A stretch of 64,000 bases of DNA from contig JASJCL010000018.1 of assembly GCA_030066015.1 (NCBI GenBank), forward strand, positions 62,001-126,000, written 5' to 3'. Shown in pieces: positions 17,441 through 25,778 of this stretch. The position numbers and the translations under genes are program-made. Source of the stretch: Desulfosarcinaceae bacterium (GTDB lineage Bacteria; Desulfobacterota; Desulfobacteria; Desulfobacterales; Desulfosarcinaceae). A model generated the notes under the pieces. The model did not search any database. It saw nothing but the letters and a program-made list of their open reading frames with translations, and had not been told where the DNA came from. Every line of letters starts with the position of its first letter. The stretch's first letter is position 1.

Positions 17441-17487
17441 CCCAATCCTCCCATGGGTAGCATGCGGACGCGGTGGCCGATGGTGGG

Positions 17488-17772
17488 TTATTCGCTCGAA
17501 TCCGCCGCCAGATCGCGTTTTTTGTAAAAATAACGCGAGGCTGCCAAAACGGCGAGGAAGTTCAACAGCGCGTACGCCAGGGCGATATCGACGAACATCT
17601 CCACACGTCCGTAGATCATTCCGATCAGGATGAGCAGCACCGTTGTCTTGCTGCCGATGGCGTTGACGCCGATCAGGCGGTCCAATACCGTCGGGCCGGT
17701 CACCGCTCGATAGAGAGGCAGAAAGATCAATAGGCTCAGGTAGAGGCTGCTGTAGAATACGATCGAATCCAT
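17488..17772 (-). CDS. mrpF: Cation/proton antiporter subunit F (MrpF/MnhF)
   Basis: 94 residues, three helices; YRAVTGPTVLDRLIGVNAIGSKTTVLLILIG and EMFVDIALAYALLNFLAVLAASRYF are the MnhF hallmarks (conserved RGPTxxDRxxAxN-like and the membrane Asp). Its ATG shares one base with the mrpE stop (TAATG). Confidence 0.93.
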   Translation of the reverse strand: MDSIVFYSSLYLSLLIFLPLYRAVTGPTVLDRLIGVNAIGSKTTVLLILIGMIYGRVEMFVDIALAYALLNFLAVLAASRYFYKKRDLAADSSE

Positions 17773-18335
17773 TATTTTTCGAATACCCGCGCGATCCGCT
17801 CCTCCATCTGACCCGGCAAGGGGTCTCCGGAAACATCGTCAATGCAGTGAACCGCAAACCGCCCCAGGGCGGTCACGTCCACCGTTATGGTCCCGGGGGT
17901 CAGCGTGATGGCGTTGGCGAACAGCGTGCGTGCGTAGTCGCTTTTAAGACGACTGTCGAATTTGATGATCTTGGGATTGATCTTATCCATCATCCGGGGG
18001 TGAAACACCAGGTAGAGCACATGCAGATTGGCCCGGAATATCTGGTAGAGCAGCCAGGGCAGGTAGGCGATCAGACGGCCCCACAGGCGCGGCAGGCCTT
18101 TGGGGGCAGGCCTGGTAAAGATCAGCCCGCCGGAGAGGCGGGCCACCAATGCGCTCGCTAGGACGCCCATGGCGAGGTGGAAGCCATCGAAGCGGCCCGA
18201 GAAGACGATCCAGAGGGCCAGCAACAGCAGGAAGGATATCAGATGGCCACGGTTGAAGCGTAAGGATTGTGCGGGTTTTGCAGCGTTCAGAACGGAGATG
18301 ACGGTGTCCCAGGTTGCTTGCGCTTTGCGTGCCAT
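17772..18335 (-). CDS. mrpE: Cation/proton antiporter subunit E (MrpE/MnhE), first gene of the operon
   Basis: 187 residues. Two N-terminal membrane helices (LISFLLLLALWIVFSGRF and the following one), then a cytoplasmic part with YLPWLLYQIFRANLHVLYLVFHPR and NAITLTPGTITVDV, the MnhE signature. The ATG at 18335 with AGGAG seven bases ahead is better than the longer frame to 18380. It opens the 13-gene minus-strand operon ending at 8190; leader about 170 bases from the predicted promoter. Confidence 0.92.
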   Translation of the reverse strand: MARKAQATWDTVISVLNAAKPAQSLRFNRGHLISFLLLLALWIVFSGRFDGFHLAMGVLASALVARLSGGLIFTRPAPKGLPRLWGRLIAYLPWLLYQIFRANLHVLYLVFHPRMMDKINPKIIKFDSRLKSDYARTLFANAITLTPGTITVDVTALGRFAVHCIDDVSGDPLPGQMEERIARVFEK

Positions 18336-18515
18336 CAGTGGTCTCCTGACAGCGAGGTCGTGATGGTCGTTGGCGAACATGCAGCAGAGCGGGGCGGTCG
18401 TCGGTAGAGAGCGGGCGCGCGGTCAGCTGGCAGCAGCGGCGAGGTGCGGTTGGGCCATTGAAACGGCAACGTCCGGCAGCGTGGGTATGGGATCTTTCAG
18501 GCTCGCTGTCATTTC

Positions 18516-18544
18516 ATGATAGAAAAGAGGCTTACTTTTGTCAA
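18516..18544 (-). promoter_or_regulatory. Promoter of the Mrp-like operon
   Basis: On the minus strand TTGACA (18544-18539), 17-base spacer, TATCAT (18521-18516, 5 of 6): one of the best sigma-70-like promoters in the window. It faces mrpE and leaves a leader of about 170 bases. Confidence 0.7.
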
Positions 18545-18618
18545 TTTCTTATTGGGTTTGGCCGTAAAGTGGCGGCCTGTGGGCTTCCATTGGGTGCAGT
18601 ATTCGCGGCTGTCCGCCG

Positions 18619-18843
18619 TCAGCCACCGCCGATGTGGGGGATCAGGGTGACCCGATCGCCATCCCGCAGGGCCTGGTCGAAGGTGGCATCCCGGTGGTTC
18701 ACCACCAGGATGCCAACCTCCTCCACGGAGATGTGAAGCGCTTTCAGCAGATCGGCGATTCGCGCGCCGGGCGCCACCGCCAGCGCGCGCTCATCGAAGC
18801 GGTCCTTATCGAGGGGGGCGAACAATCTGACGCGGATCCGCAT
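18619..18843 (-). CDS. MoaD/ThiS-family sulfur carrier protein
   Basis: 74 residues with the beta-grasp pattern and the C-terminal di-glycine tail (LIPHIGGG) needed for adenylation and thiocarboxylate formation. It lies 33 bases after the tungsten aldehyde oxidoreductase gene, in the same operon. The usual reading is a MoaD-like donor for the dithiolene sulfurs of the tungsten pterin cofactor. GGAG precedes the ATG. Confidence 0.85.
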   Translation of the reverse strand: MRIRVRLFAPLDKDRFDERALAVAPGARIADLLKALHISVEEVGILVVNHRDATFDQALRDGDRVTLIPHIGGG

Positions 18844-18876
18844 GGTGCGTCTCCAATGCGGCGATTGGCACTCCCG

Positions 18877-20760
18877 CTAGGCGGCGTCGGCCAACCAGCC
18901 CAAGTTCAGTTCCACCAGTTTGGCGCGCTTGGGGCGGCCCTGAGCGTCCCACCCTGACATCTCGTAGAAGAGGGCCTTGGCCGCTTCCAGCGTCTCCGGC
19001 GTGATGCGGCGGCCCTGGAGCGGGCCGCTGGGCATCTCCTCGTGCCACCGGCGAATCAGGCGGTCGTCTTTGGGCGTAAACCCCTCGCGGTTGTTGAAGA
19101 CCCGTGCCATCACAAGGGAGCGCTCGGCGCCCTGCAGAATCTCGAAGAGGCTCGTCTCCCAGCCGGTGATGGCGCTCACCGCCGCCACCAGGCGCGGGAA
19201 GGTCATGGCGTGGATCGGTACCGAGCAGAAATTGCAGAGCCCGAGAAGATTGTTGATGCCCCAGGCCTTCTGCCCCAGGAAGAAGAAGCGCACCTTGGCG
19301 TCATCGGTCTCCAGCGGATCCACCGGATCCAGCAGGCCCAGAGGGAAGAGTTTGCTGACCCCCTCACCTTGAAAGGCGACGTCGTGGGGGGTTTCGATGT
19401 GGTCGGCGCCGGTGGCCGACAGGGCGAAGCCAAGGGCCATGCCCGTCTTGCCGCGACCGTCGTGGAAGGCCAGTTCATTGCCCTTGATATGGAAGGCGTA
19501 ACGATCGGCGCCCTTGCCGATCGTCTCGGCCGCCCGTTTGACGCCTTTGGCGAGGATCTCCCCGATCCCGCGGCGGTGGGCGATCTCCTCGATGAGCCAC
19601 AGCATGGCAGCGGCGTCCCCAAAGGCCAGTGAGCGGCCGCCGGTGTCCTCCGCCGTCAAGATGCCCTTCTCGTAGCACTCCATGGCAAAGGCGATGACGC
19701 CGCCCACGGAGATGACGTCCATGCCCAACAGGTTGCAGAGCTGGTTTCCCCGGGCCACCGCCGGCAGGTCATCGACGGCCAGCATGGAGCCCAGGGCCGC
19801 CAGGGCCTCGTACTCCGGGCCACCGAAGCGTTTGTCCAGGGGATAGGGCCCGTCGGCCAGTTCCACCCGTCGTTTGCAGCGCACGGTGCAGGCCCAGCAG
19901 GTGCCGGTGGAGTGGAAGATGGTGTCGTGGTAGGTGGGGGCGGCCAATTTCTGGGCGCCCTCAAACACGCCGGTTTTGAAGTTCCGGGTGGGCAAAAAGC
20001 CGGCGCCGTTGACCCCCTCCACCAATCCGGGGGTGCCGAACTTGGTGAGGCCCACATTGGGCGGGTGCGATTTGACGCGCTTGGAATGCCATTGGGCGAT
20101 CTCCTTGACCGCGTCCGGATCGGCCATCTCCATCTTCTGGCGGCCGCGCACGGCGACGGCCTTGAGGTTCTTGGACCCCATCACCGCTCCCATGCCGGTG
20201 CGGCCGTTGAAGTGCTCCAGATCGTTTTGGACGCAGGCGAAGGGCACCAGCTGTTCGCCGGCCGGCCCGATGGAGGCCACCCGAATCCGCTTGTCGCCCA
20301 GCTCCTGGCGGAGGTGTTCGAGCGTTTCCCAGTTGTCCATGCCCCATACCGATGCGGCGTCGCGGATCTCCACGGCCCCCTCTTGAATCCAGAGATAGAC
20401 CGGCTTGGGCGCCCGGCCGCGGATGACGACGGCGTCAAACCCGGCGAACTTCAACTCCGGCGCCCAATAGCCGCCGGCCTCCGATTCGCCGAAGCCGCCC
20501 GTGAGGGGCGACTTGGCCGCCAGCGTATAGCGGTTGAACCCCGATATGGGGGCGCCGCAGACCACACTGCAGGCGAACACGAGGACATTGTCCGCTGAGA
20601 GGGGATCGGTTTCCGGCGCCAAATACTTCAAGAGATAATAGGATGCGAAGGCGGAGCCACCCATGTAGGTGCGGTACCACGCCTCGCTGGGCGTCTCCAC
20701 CTCCCAGGTGGATTCGCTGAGATTTACGTGCAGTATTTTCCCGTTGTAGCCGTATGGCAT
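18877..20760 (-). CDS. aor: Aldehyde:ferredoxin oxidoreductase (tungsten enzyme)
   Basis: Oxidises an aldehyde to the acid with ferredoxin (or the reverse), using a tungsten bis-pterin and one 4Fe-4S cluster in the cytoplasm. The 627-residue length is normal. The cluster ligands CWACTVRC lie at residues 288, 291 and 295, the same numbers as in the Pyrococcus furiosus enzyme as I remember it, and the fourth is one of the cysteines in GLCNFC (509 or 512). Pterin-binding stretches include RTGMGAVMGSKNLKA and KGNELAFHDGRGKTGMALGFALSATGADH-like sequence. GGGGG precedes the ATG at 20760. It is downstream of a TRAP transporter and upstream of a MoaD-like gene. The natural aldehyde cannot be read from the sequence. 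Confidence 0.93.
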   Translation of the reverse strand: MPYGYNGKILHVNLSESTWEVETPSEAWYRTYMGGSAFASYYLLKYLAPETDPLSADNVLVFACSVVCGAPISGFNRYTLAAKSPLTGGFGESEAGGYWAPELKFAGFDAVVIRGRAPKPVYLWIQEGAVEIRDAASVWGMDNWETLEHLRQELGDKRIRVASIGPAGEQLVPFACVQNDLEHFNGRTGMGAVMGSKNLKAVAVRGRQKMEMADPDAVKEIAQWHSKRVKSHPPNVGLTKFGTPGLVEGVNGAGFLPTRNFKTGVFEGAQKLAAPTYHDTIFHSTGTCWACTVRCKRRVELADGPYPLDKRFGGPEYEALAALGSMLAVDDLPAVARGNQLCNLLGMDVISVGGVIAFAMECYEKGILTAEDTGGRSLAFGDAAAMLWLIEEIAHRRGIGEILAKGVKRAAETIGKGADRYAFHIKGNELAFHDGRGKTGMALGFALSATGADHIETPHDVAFQGEGVSKLFPLGLLDPVDPLETDDAKVRFFFLGQKAWGINNLLGLCNFCSVPIHAMTFPRLVAAVSAITGWETSLFEILQGAERSLVMARVFNNREGFTPKDDRLIRRWHEEMPSGPLQGRRITPETLEAAKALFYEMSGWDAQGRPKRAKLVELNLGWLADAA

Positions 20761-20837
20761 GTTCACCCCCGTTTGCTCGTTCTTTTGGTTTACCACAAAT
20801 CAATTGCGTCCGTATCGGTTCACAACGCAGGCAGTGC

Positions 20838-22151
20838 CTAATTGACCAGCCACATGGAGAAGACATCGAAATAGCCCAGCAGCAGGACGATAACCAGCAT
20901 GGTGAGCACAAATGGCACCACATAGCGCGATATGGCGATGATGGGCGTCTGGGTCACGCCGGAGACCACGAAGAGGTTGAGCCCCAAAGGTGGCGTAATA
21001 AAGCCGATCCCCAAAGCGGTCACCATGAAGATGCAGAAATGGACTTCGTGCATGCCGATCTCCTGGGCCAGGGGGAGCAATAGCGGTGCGAGGATGACGA
21101 TGTTGGGGGTGGTCTCCATGACGCAGCCGGCGATCATCAGGATCGCGATCATGATGATGATGATCAGATAGGGATTGCTGGTCAACGAGGTCATGAAATT
21201 GACAAAGGCCTGGGGGACCTGCAAGCTGGCCAGGGTTTGCGCCAACGGCAGGCTCATGGCGATAATGGGAACGATCACGCCGCTGACCTTGGCCGAGGTT
21301 TCTAAGATTTTGGGGAGATCGCTGAGCTTCAGGGTCCCCTGTAGGAACCCGATGATGATGGTGATGAGGGCCGCCACGGCGGCGCTCTCCGTGGGGGTGA
21401 AGATGCCGGAGTAGATGCCGCCCAAGATGATGAAGGGGATCAACAGGGCGAAGCGGCCGGCGTAAACGGTTTTCAGCCAGTACTGCAGGTCGAAGCCGGC
21501 GGTGCTGTTTTCATAGCCCCGAACCCGGTTCACCAGGGCGTTGGCCACCATGACGGAGACCAGGATCATCACCCCCGGGATGGCGGCCGCCAGAAAGAGG
21601 GTGGATGCGCTGATGCCCAGCACCAGACCGATGATGATGTAAGAGATCGAGGGCGGTATGAGGATGCCGGTGCAGGCACCTGCCGCCACAAGGGCGCAAG
21701 CGTATGGCTTGGGGTAGCCCTTGTCCACCAGGCGATCGATGGTGATGCGCCCGATGGCGGCGGCGTCGGCCGCATCAGAGCCGCTGATGCAGGCAAAAAA
21801 ACCGCAGCCCAGCACCGTAGAGGTGCCCAATCCGGATCGGCGCGCCCCCATGGTGGCCTCCGCCACGTCCAGCAGTTTGCCGGACAGGCCGGTGCGCACC
21901 AGGATGTCGCCCGTCAGGATGAAAAGGGGCACGGCGATGAGGGCGAAGGAATCGATCCCGTCGAAGAGGGCCTCGCCGAGCAGCGTCGGTGGCAGCACTT
22001 CGGATATGATCAGCATGGCGAAGGAGCCAACGCCGATGACGACCCAGATACGCACGGCCATCAGGATGAGGAGTACCATCACGATCAGGGGCAGGTAAAA
22101 GCCCCACCCGAGGATAACCTCTTCCTGCTGCATGAGATATTGCTGAAGCAT
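20838..22151 (-). CDS. TRAP transporter large permease (DctM type), cluster 1
   Basis: 437 residues, about 12 helices, with DctM landmarks: FILTGDILVRTGLSGKLLDVAEATMGARRSG, then DAADAAAIGRITIDRLVDKGYPKPYACALVAAGACTGILIPPS, TPTESAAVAAL, and GFITPPLGLNLFVVSGV. It forms the ion-coupled translocation unit for a periplasmic binding protein. AGGAG precedes the ATG and the dctQ gene ends 11 bases upstream. Confidence 0.93.
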   Translation of the reverse strand: MLQQYLMQQEEVILGWGFYLPLIVMVLLILMAVRIWVVIGVGSFAMLIISEVLPPTLLGEALFDGIDSFALIAVPLFILTGDILVRTGLSGKLLDVAEATMGARRSGLGTSTVLGCGFFACISGSDAADAAAIGRITIDRLVDKGYPKPYACALVAAGACTGILIPPSISYIIIGLVLGISASTLFLAAAIPGVMILVSVMVANALVNRVRGYENSTAGFDLQYWLKTVYAGRFALLIPFIILGGIYSGIFTPTESAAVAALITIIIGFLQGTLKLSDLPKILETSAKVSGVIVPIIAMSLPLAQTLASLQVPQAFVNFMTSLTSNPYLIIIIMIAILMIAGCVMETTPNIVILAPLLLPLAQEIGMHEVHFCIFMVTALGIGFITPPLGLNLFVVSGVTQTPIIAISRYVVPFVLTMLVIVLLLGYFDVFSMWLVN

Positions 22152-22162
22152 GATGTGTTCTC

Positions 22163-22684
22163 CTAGTCGAAGAGTTTTTTACCCTCGAACACCGGTCGGC
22201 CCGCCCTGAGGTCGGACACATCCCGGATGATGGATTGAATCAGGCGGGCCAGCATCATGGCGAACCCCAGCGGGACGGCCGCGAGGAACCATGCCAAACT
22301 GATCCGCAGACCGTGGGTCACCGAGCCGAACTTGATGGAGACCAGCACCGTCTCCAACGACCACCAGAAGGCGAGGACCGCCAGAACGATGGTGATGAGG
22401 TCGCCGATGATCATGATCACGGCGCGCACATTGTTGCTGACAAAGGGCAGGATGACATCGATGCGAATATGCGCTCGCTCTTTGATCGCGGCCGAGGCGC
22501 CGATCCAGGAGACGTAGATGAAGGCGTAGCGGGCGATCTCTTCAGCCCAGATGGAAGAGTAACTGAGGGCAAACCGGCGAAATACTTCCATGAAAATGGT
22601 AATCACGATGATGGCGTAGAGCGGCAACAGCAGCCAGCGCTCGCCGTTTTCATCGATATTGTGAAGAACATCTCGTATCGTCAT
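22163..22684 (-). CDS. TRAP transporter small permease (DctQ type), cluster 1
   Basis: 173 residues with four helices; the segments FRRFALSYSSIWAEEIARYAFIYVSWIGASAAIKERAHIRIDVI are characteristic of DctQ (WxEExxR motif). Partner of the DctM protein immediately downstream. Confidence 0.9.
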   Translation of the reverse strand: MTIRDVLHNIDENGERWLLLPLYAIIVITIFMEVFRRFALSYSSIWAEEIARYAFIYVSWIGASAAIKERAHIRIDVILPFVSNNVRAVIMIIGDLITIVLAVLAFWWSLETVLVSIKFGSVTHGLRISLAWFLAAVPLGFAMMLARLIQSIIRDVSDLRAGRPVFEGKKLFD

Positions 22685-22705
22685 GGGCCCACATTCCTGT
22701 TCAGG

Positions 22706-22739
22706 GCCCCTCCGCAGAAAACGCTTTCTCCGAGGGGGC
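22706..22739 (-). other. Hairpin between dctP and dctQ of TRAP cluster 1
   Basis: A GC-rich inverted repeat (CCCCTC... pairing with ...GAGGGG, with a second internal AGAAA/TTTCT stem) and no T-tract. Such intercistronic hairpins often protect the abundant binding-protein message from decay or partly stop transcription. Confidence 0.45.
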
Positions 22740-22814
22740 TGTCATTGAAATTGGCGCTGCCGCGTCCCGTACGGCGACACCCACGTGTCGCGGGTGCCGC
22801 CGCTGACCATCGGT

Positions 22815-23972
22815 TTACACGTCGTGCACGTAGAAACGGCCGGCCGTGTTGGCAGCCTCGAGGAACTGATCGTATTTCTGAATCGACCCGGCCAGCTCTT
22901 GTTTGAAGCTGTCCCAGGCCGGCAGCTGGGCGCCGGCCTTCTCCACCCACTGCTTTTTTTCGTCCGCCGTGGGCACATAGAACTGGACCCCGGCGGCGGA
23001 CAGTTCGGCCATGGCGTAAGCGCGCGCGGCCGGCACCTTGGCCAAATTCTGCTGCATGGTGATTTCACTGGCGAACTCGATGCCCTCCTGGAGCTTCTTG
23101 GGAAGTTTTTCGAACCACTCCAGGTTGCAGGAGTAGACCTGGCTGTCCGGTACGGCGCCGTTGAAGGTCACCCAGTCGAGCACATCCTTGAACCCGAAGA
23201 CGTGCAGCGCTTCCACCGAGGGATCGAGAGCGTCGGCCACGCCCTGCTTGATGGCGGAAGAGGTTTCGCCCCAGGCAACGGGGGTGGGGTTGGCCCCCAG
23301 GAGTTGGTAGAACTGGGCCAAAATTTTGGAGCCGGGCACCCGGAACTTGATGCCCTTCATCTGTTCAGGGGTTTTGATCGGCCCGGGAACCCCCTTGCGG
23401 GTGGCCACCACCCGCGGATCGATGACCACATACCATAGTACCTTGAACCCCTTGGCGGCCACTTTGGGATTGACCTCGTTGCGCCACGTCTCGGAAGTGA
23501 CCAGGTTGACGAACTTCTGGTTCTCACCGCACCAATAGGGGATGTTGATGAGATCCACCACCGGTGCGAAGGGGGCAAAATTGGAGATGGAATGCTGGGC
23601 GGCCTGGATGGTGCCGGACTGCACCTTCTGCGCCAGCGCCGAGCCGGCGCCCAATTGCCCGCCCGGGGCCAGTTTGACGTACACCTCGCCATTGGTGCAG
23701 TTCTGGATATTCTCCTTCATGTCCAACTGCATGATGGGATAGCTGCGCGAAGCGCCCAGAATGTATGCCGTGGCGATGTTCATGGTGTGTTTGGCCCGCT
23801 TCTTACGTTCGGTCTCCTCCTTGGCCATCTGAGCGCTGGCCTCCCTGGAGTGCAGTACACCGCTGAACAGGGCCACCGTAGCAGCGGTGAAGCCAAACTT
23901 CGTGGTCAACTCCATGAATCGGCGTCGTTCGACCATCTTCAGACCCGTTTTTGCTTGCTCCTCCTTCTTCAT
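22815..23972 (-). CDS. TRAP transporter solute-binding protein (DctP type), cluster 1
   Basis: 385 residues. The N-terminus has a twin-arginine-like signal (ERRRFMELTTKFGFTAATVALFSGVLHSREASAQ region), implying Tat export to the periplasm. The mature part shows DctP landmarks: GQLGAGSALAQKVQSGTIQAAQ, PGSKILAQFYQLLGANPTPVAWGE with the ligand-binding Arg-containing IKFRVPGS segment. GGGAGG precedes the ATG. Binds an organic acid; the ligand is not deducible. Confidence 0.9.
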   Translation of the reverse strand: MKKEEQAKTGLKMVERRRFMELTTKFGFTAATVALFSGVLHSREASAQMAKEETERKKRAKHTMNIATAYILGASRSYPIMQLDMKENIQNCTNGEVYVKLAPGGQLGAGSALAQKVQSGTIQAAQHSISNFAPFAPVVDLINIPYWCGENQKFVNLVTSETWRNEVNPKVAAKGFKVLWYVVIDPRVVATRKGVPGPIKTPEQMKGIKFRVPGSKILAQFYQLLGANPTPVAWGETSSAIKQGVADALDPSVEALHVFGFKDVLDWVTFNGAVPDSQVYSCNLEWFEKLPKKLQEGIEFASEITMQQNLAKVPAARAYAMAELSAAGVQFYVPTADEKKQWVEKAGAQLPAWDSFKQELAGSIQKYDQFLEAANTAGRFYVHDV

Positions 23973-23997
23973 ACGTCACCTCCCATATCAATCTGAT

Positions 23998-24234
23998 TCA
24001 CCGCAATTTTTCGGCATCTTCGCGCTTCAGGGCCGCGACGATCAGCAGCACGGATGCCAGGGACAATAAGAGAAACTCGGCCACATTGCCCAGATGGGGC
24101 AGCCGGAGGCCATAGGCCACGTTGAGCTTGCCCATCAGCAAATTCACAAAGTAGAGACTGAACAGCACCAGGCAGGCCCAAAGGGAGTATTTCTCACCTG
24201 CAGTTCGCTTCGGGGGGGGTTCATTGGCGCTCAT
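23998..24234 (-). CDS. Small two-helix membrane protein at the head of TRAP cluster 1
   Basis: 78 residues with two hydrophobic segments (about 17-33 and 50-67) and a charged tail ending KREDAEKLR. It lies 25 bases before the binding-protein gene and has GGAGG ahead of the ATG, so it is co-transcribed with the transporter. Similar fourth membrane proteins occur in some TRAP operons; function unknown. Confidence 0.65.
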   Translation of the reverse strand: MSANEPPPKRTAGEKYSLWACLVLFSLYFVNLLMGKLNVAYGLRLPHLGNVAEFLLLSLASVLLIVAALKREDAEKLR

Positions 24235-24348
24235 CGGCCGTTACCTCCGTTTCTGGAATCAGCGTCGATTCTGTCTTGACGGCGCCGTGCACCGGTGGAC
24301 GGCGCCATCGCGTTATGGTACATCGCGCAACCGCTTCGGCAGCCGCTG

Positions 24349-25209
24349 TCACGTGATGATCTTGTACATGGCGTTGCAGTCCTCACGGCCGTAGCCCGCC
24401 TCGCTGGCCGCCTTCAAATAGGCCAGGGTCACCTGCATCGCCTTGGGATCGAGCCCCCAGGCTTCCGCCATTTCACAGCCCAGGCGGACATCTTTCAGGG
24501 CCAGGTCGAGACCAAAGCGGCTGGCGAAGTCTCCACTGGCAATCCAGGGGCCGCGGACGTCCATCTGAAAGCTCTTGGCCCCCGTATCGTCCAGCAGTTC
24601 CAGCAGGTATTTGGCCTCGATGCCGGCTTTTTCACCAATCCGGATCCCCTCCGCGAGGACGGCCAGATTGGTCATGCCGATCAGGTTGCTGATGAGTTTC
24701 AACGCGCAGGCGGCCTCCACACTGCCCATGTAGCAGACGGGGTCACCAATGATCTCCAGCAGCGGTTTCAGCTCCTCGAAGACCGCCTGGTCGCCCCCGG
24801 CGAAGATCGGCTCCTCGGCTGTTTCCGCCTGGGCCGGCGTCTTGCCCAGGGGTGCCTCTAAGAATTTAATGCCCTTGGCCGCGCAGGTGTCCGAGAGCTT
24901 GCGGGCCGTCTGCGGATCGATGGTGCTCACATCGATGTAGGCGGCGCCGGCCCGCATGGCGGACAGCAGTCCGTTGTCCCCCAGCATCACCTCTTCCAGG
25001 TGCTGGGGCAGGGGCAGACTGGTGAAGACGATGTCCGCGGCCGCCAGTTCTGCCACATCCGCCGCAGCGCGGCCGCTGTCGCCGGCGGCCAGCGTTTTCT
25101 CGACCGCGGCAGGATCCAGATCGAACACCAGGGTCTCTTTGCCCGCGCGGATGAGGTTGCGGGCCAGACCGCCGCCCATGGCACCCACGCCGATAAATCC
25201 GATCAACAT
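24349..25209 (-). CDS. Beta-hydroxyacid dehydrogenase, candidate sulfolactaldehyde reductase/DHPS dehydrogenase
   Basis: 286 residues of the 3-hydroxyisobutyrate dehydrogenase family: Rossmann motif GFIGVGAMGGGLARNLI (residues 4-20), substrate stretch DVSTIDPQTARKL, catalytic Lys171 in LKLISN and Asn175. Where the family usually has SGG, this protein has GKT at 122-124. The E. coli sulfolactaldehyde reductase YihU, of the same family and with the same numbering, has GRT there and uses Arg123 for the sulfonate (from memory of the published enzyme). Arg to Lys is conservative, so a sulfonated substrate is plausible, supported by suyAB in the same operon. GGAGG six bases before the ATG. Could also act on another 3-hydroxy acid. 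Confidence 0.8.
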   Translation of the reverse strand: MLIGFIGVGAMGGGLARNLIRAGKETLVFDLDPAAVEKTLAAGDSGRAAADVAELAAADIVFTSLPLPQHLEEVMLGDNGLLSAMRAGAAYIDVSTIDPQTARKLSDTCAAKGIKFLEAPLGKTPAQAETAEEPIFAGGDQAVFEELKPLLEIIGDPVCYMGSVEAACALKLISNLIGMTNLAVLAEGIRIGEKAGIEAKYLLELLDDTGAKSFQMDVRGPWIASGDFASRFGLDLALKDVRLGCEMAEAWGLDPKAMQVTLAYLKAASEAGYGREDCNAMYKIIT

Positions 25210-25328
25210 GATCTTCCTCCTCGATTGGGGGTTGCAGCGGCTGCCGTCACGGCAGCGCTGGGAATGTGTCGTCGAAGCATGCATCCGCCGGCGCGTCGCG
25301 GGGAAGCGCGCCCTCACCCGCGTACGCG

Positions 25329-25778
25329 TCAAGCCATCAGCCAACGGCCTTCCGGCAGGGGCACCTCCAGAAAGTGGTGAAAAATGAGGTAGAACCCCGT
25401 CACCACTACGGCCGTCAATACGACCGACAGCAGTACGCTGCGGAGCGACAGCCGGTCGTCTCCCAAATAGAGATTAAAAACGAAGTAAAATAGATAACTG
25501 GCCGGTAAAAATCCGATCAGCGGCAGCAGCACCAAATAGAGCCCCAGGAAGAGGATGCCGACGGCGACATTGTTGCGCTCCACCGTCGACTTGAAGAAGG
25601 TGATCTTCTCCGGCTTCACGAAACCCTTGATCAGAACGAGGATGGCGAGGGCCGTCATCGCCACCAGGACGTAGTTGACGAAGACCCCGCCCAGGCGGGA
25701 CAGATCGCGCGTCTGGAGATACACGACGGCCGCCAGAGCGAGCGTCACCAGGCTGATCAAGAGATCGGCATTAAGCAT
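25329..25778 (-). CDS. tctB: TTT transporter small membrane subunit (TctB family)
   Basis: 149 residues with four membrane helices and the TctB-type region ending GFYLIFHHFLEVPLPEGRWLMA. Overlaps the tctA end by eight bases and precedes the dehydrogenase gene by 119 bases. Partner of TctA and TctC in sodium- or proton-driven acid uptake. Confidence 0.88.
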   Translation of the reverse strand: MLNADLLISLVTLALAAVVYLQTRDLSRLGGVFVNYVLVAMTALAILVLIKGFVKPEKITFFKSTVERNNVAVGILFLGLYLVLLPLIGFLPASYLFYFVFNLYLGDDRLSLRSVLLSVVLTAVVVTGFYLIFHHFLEVPLPEGRWLMA

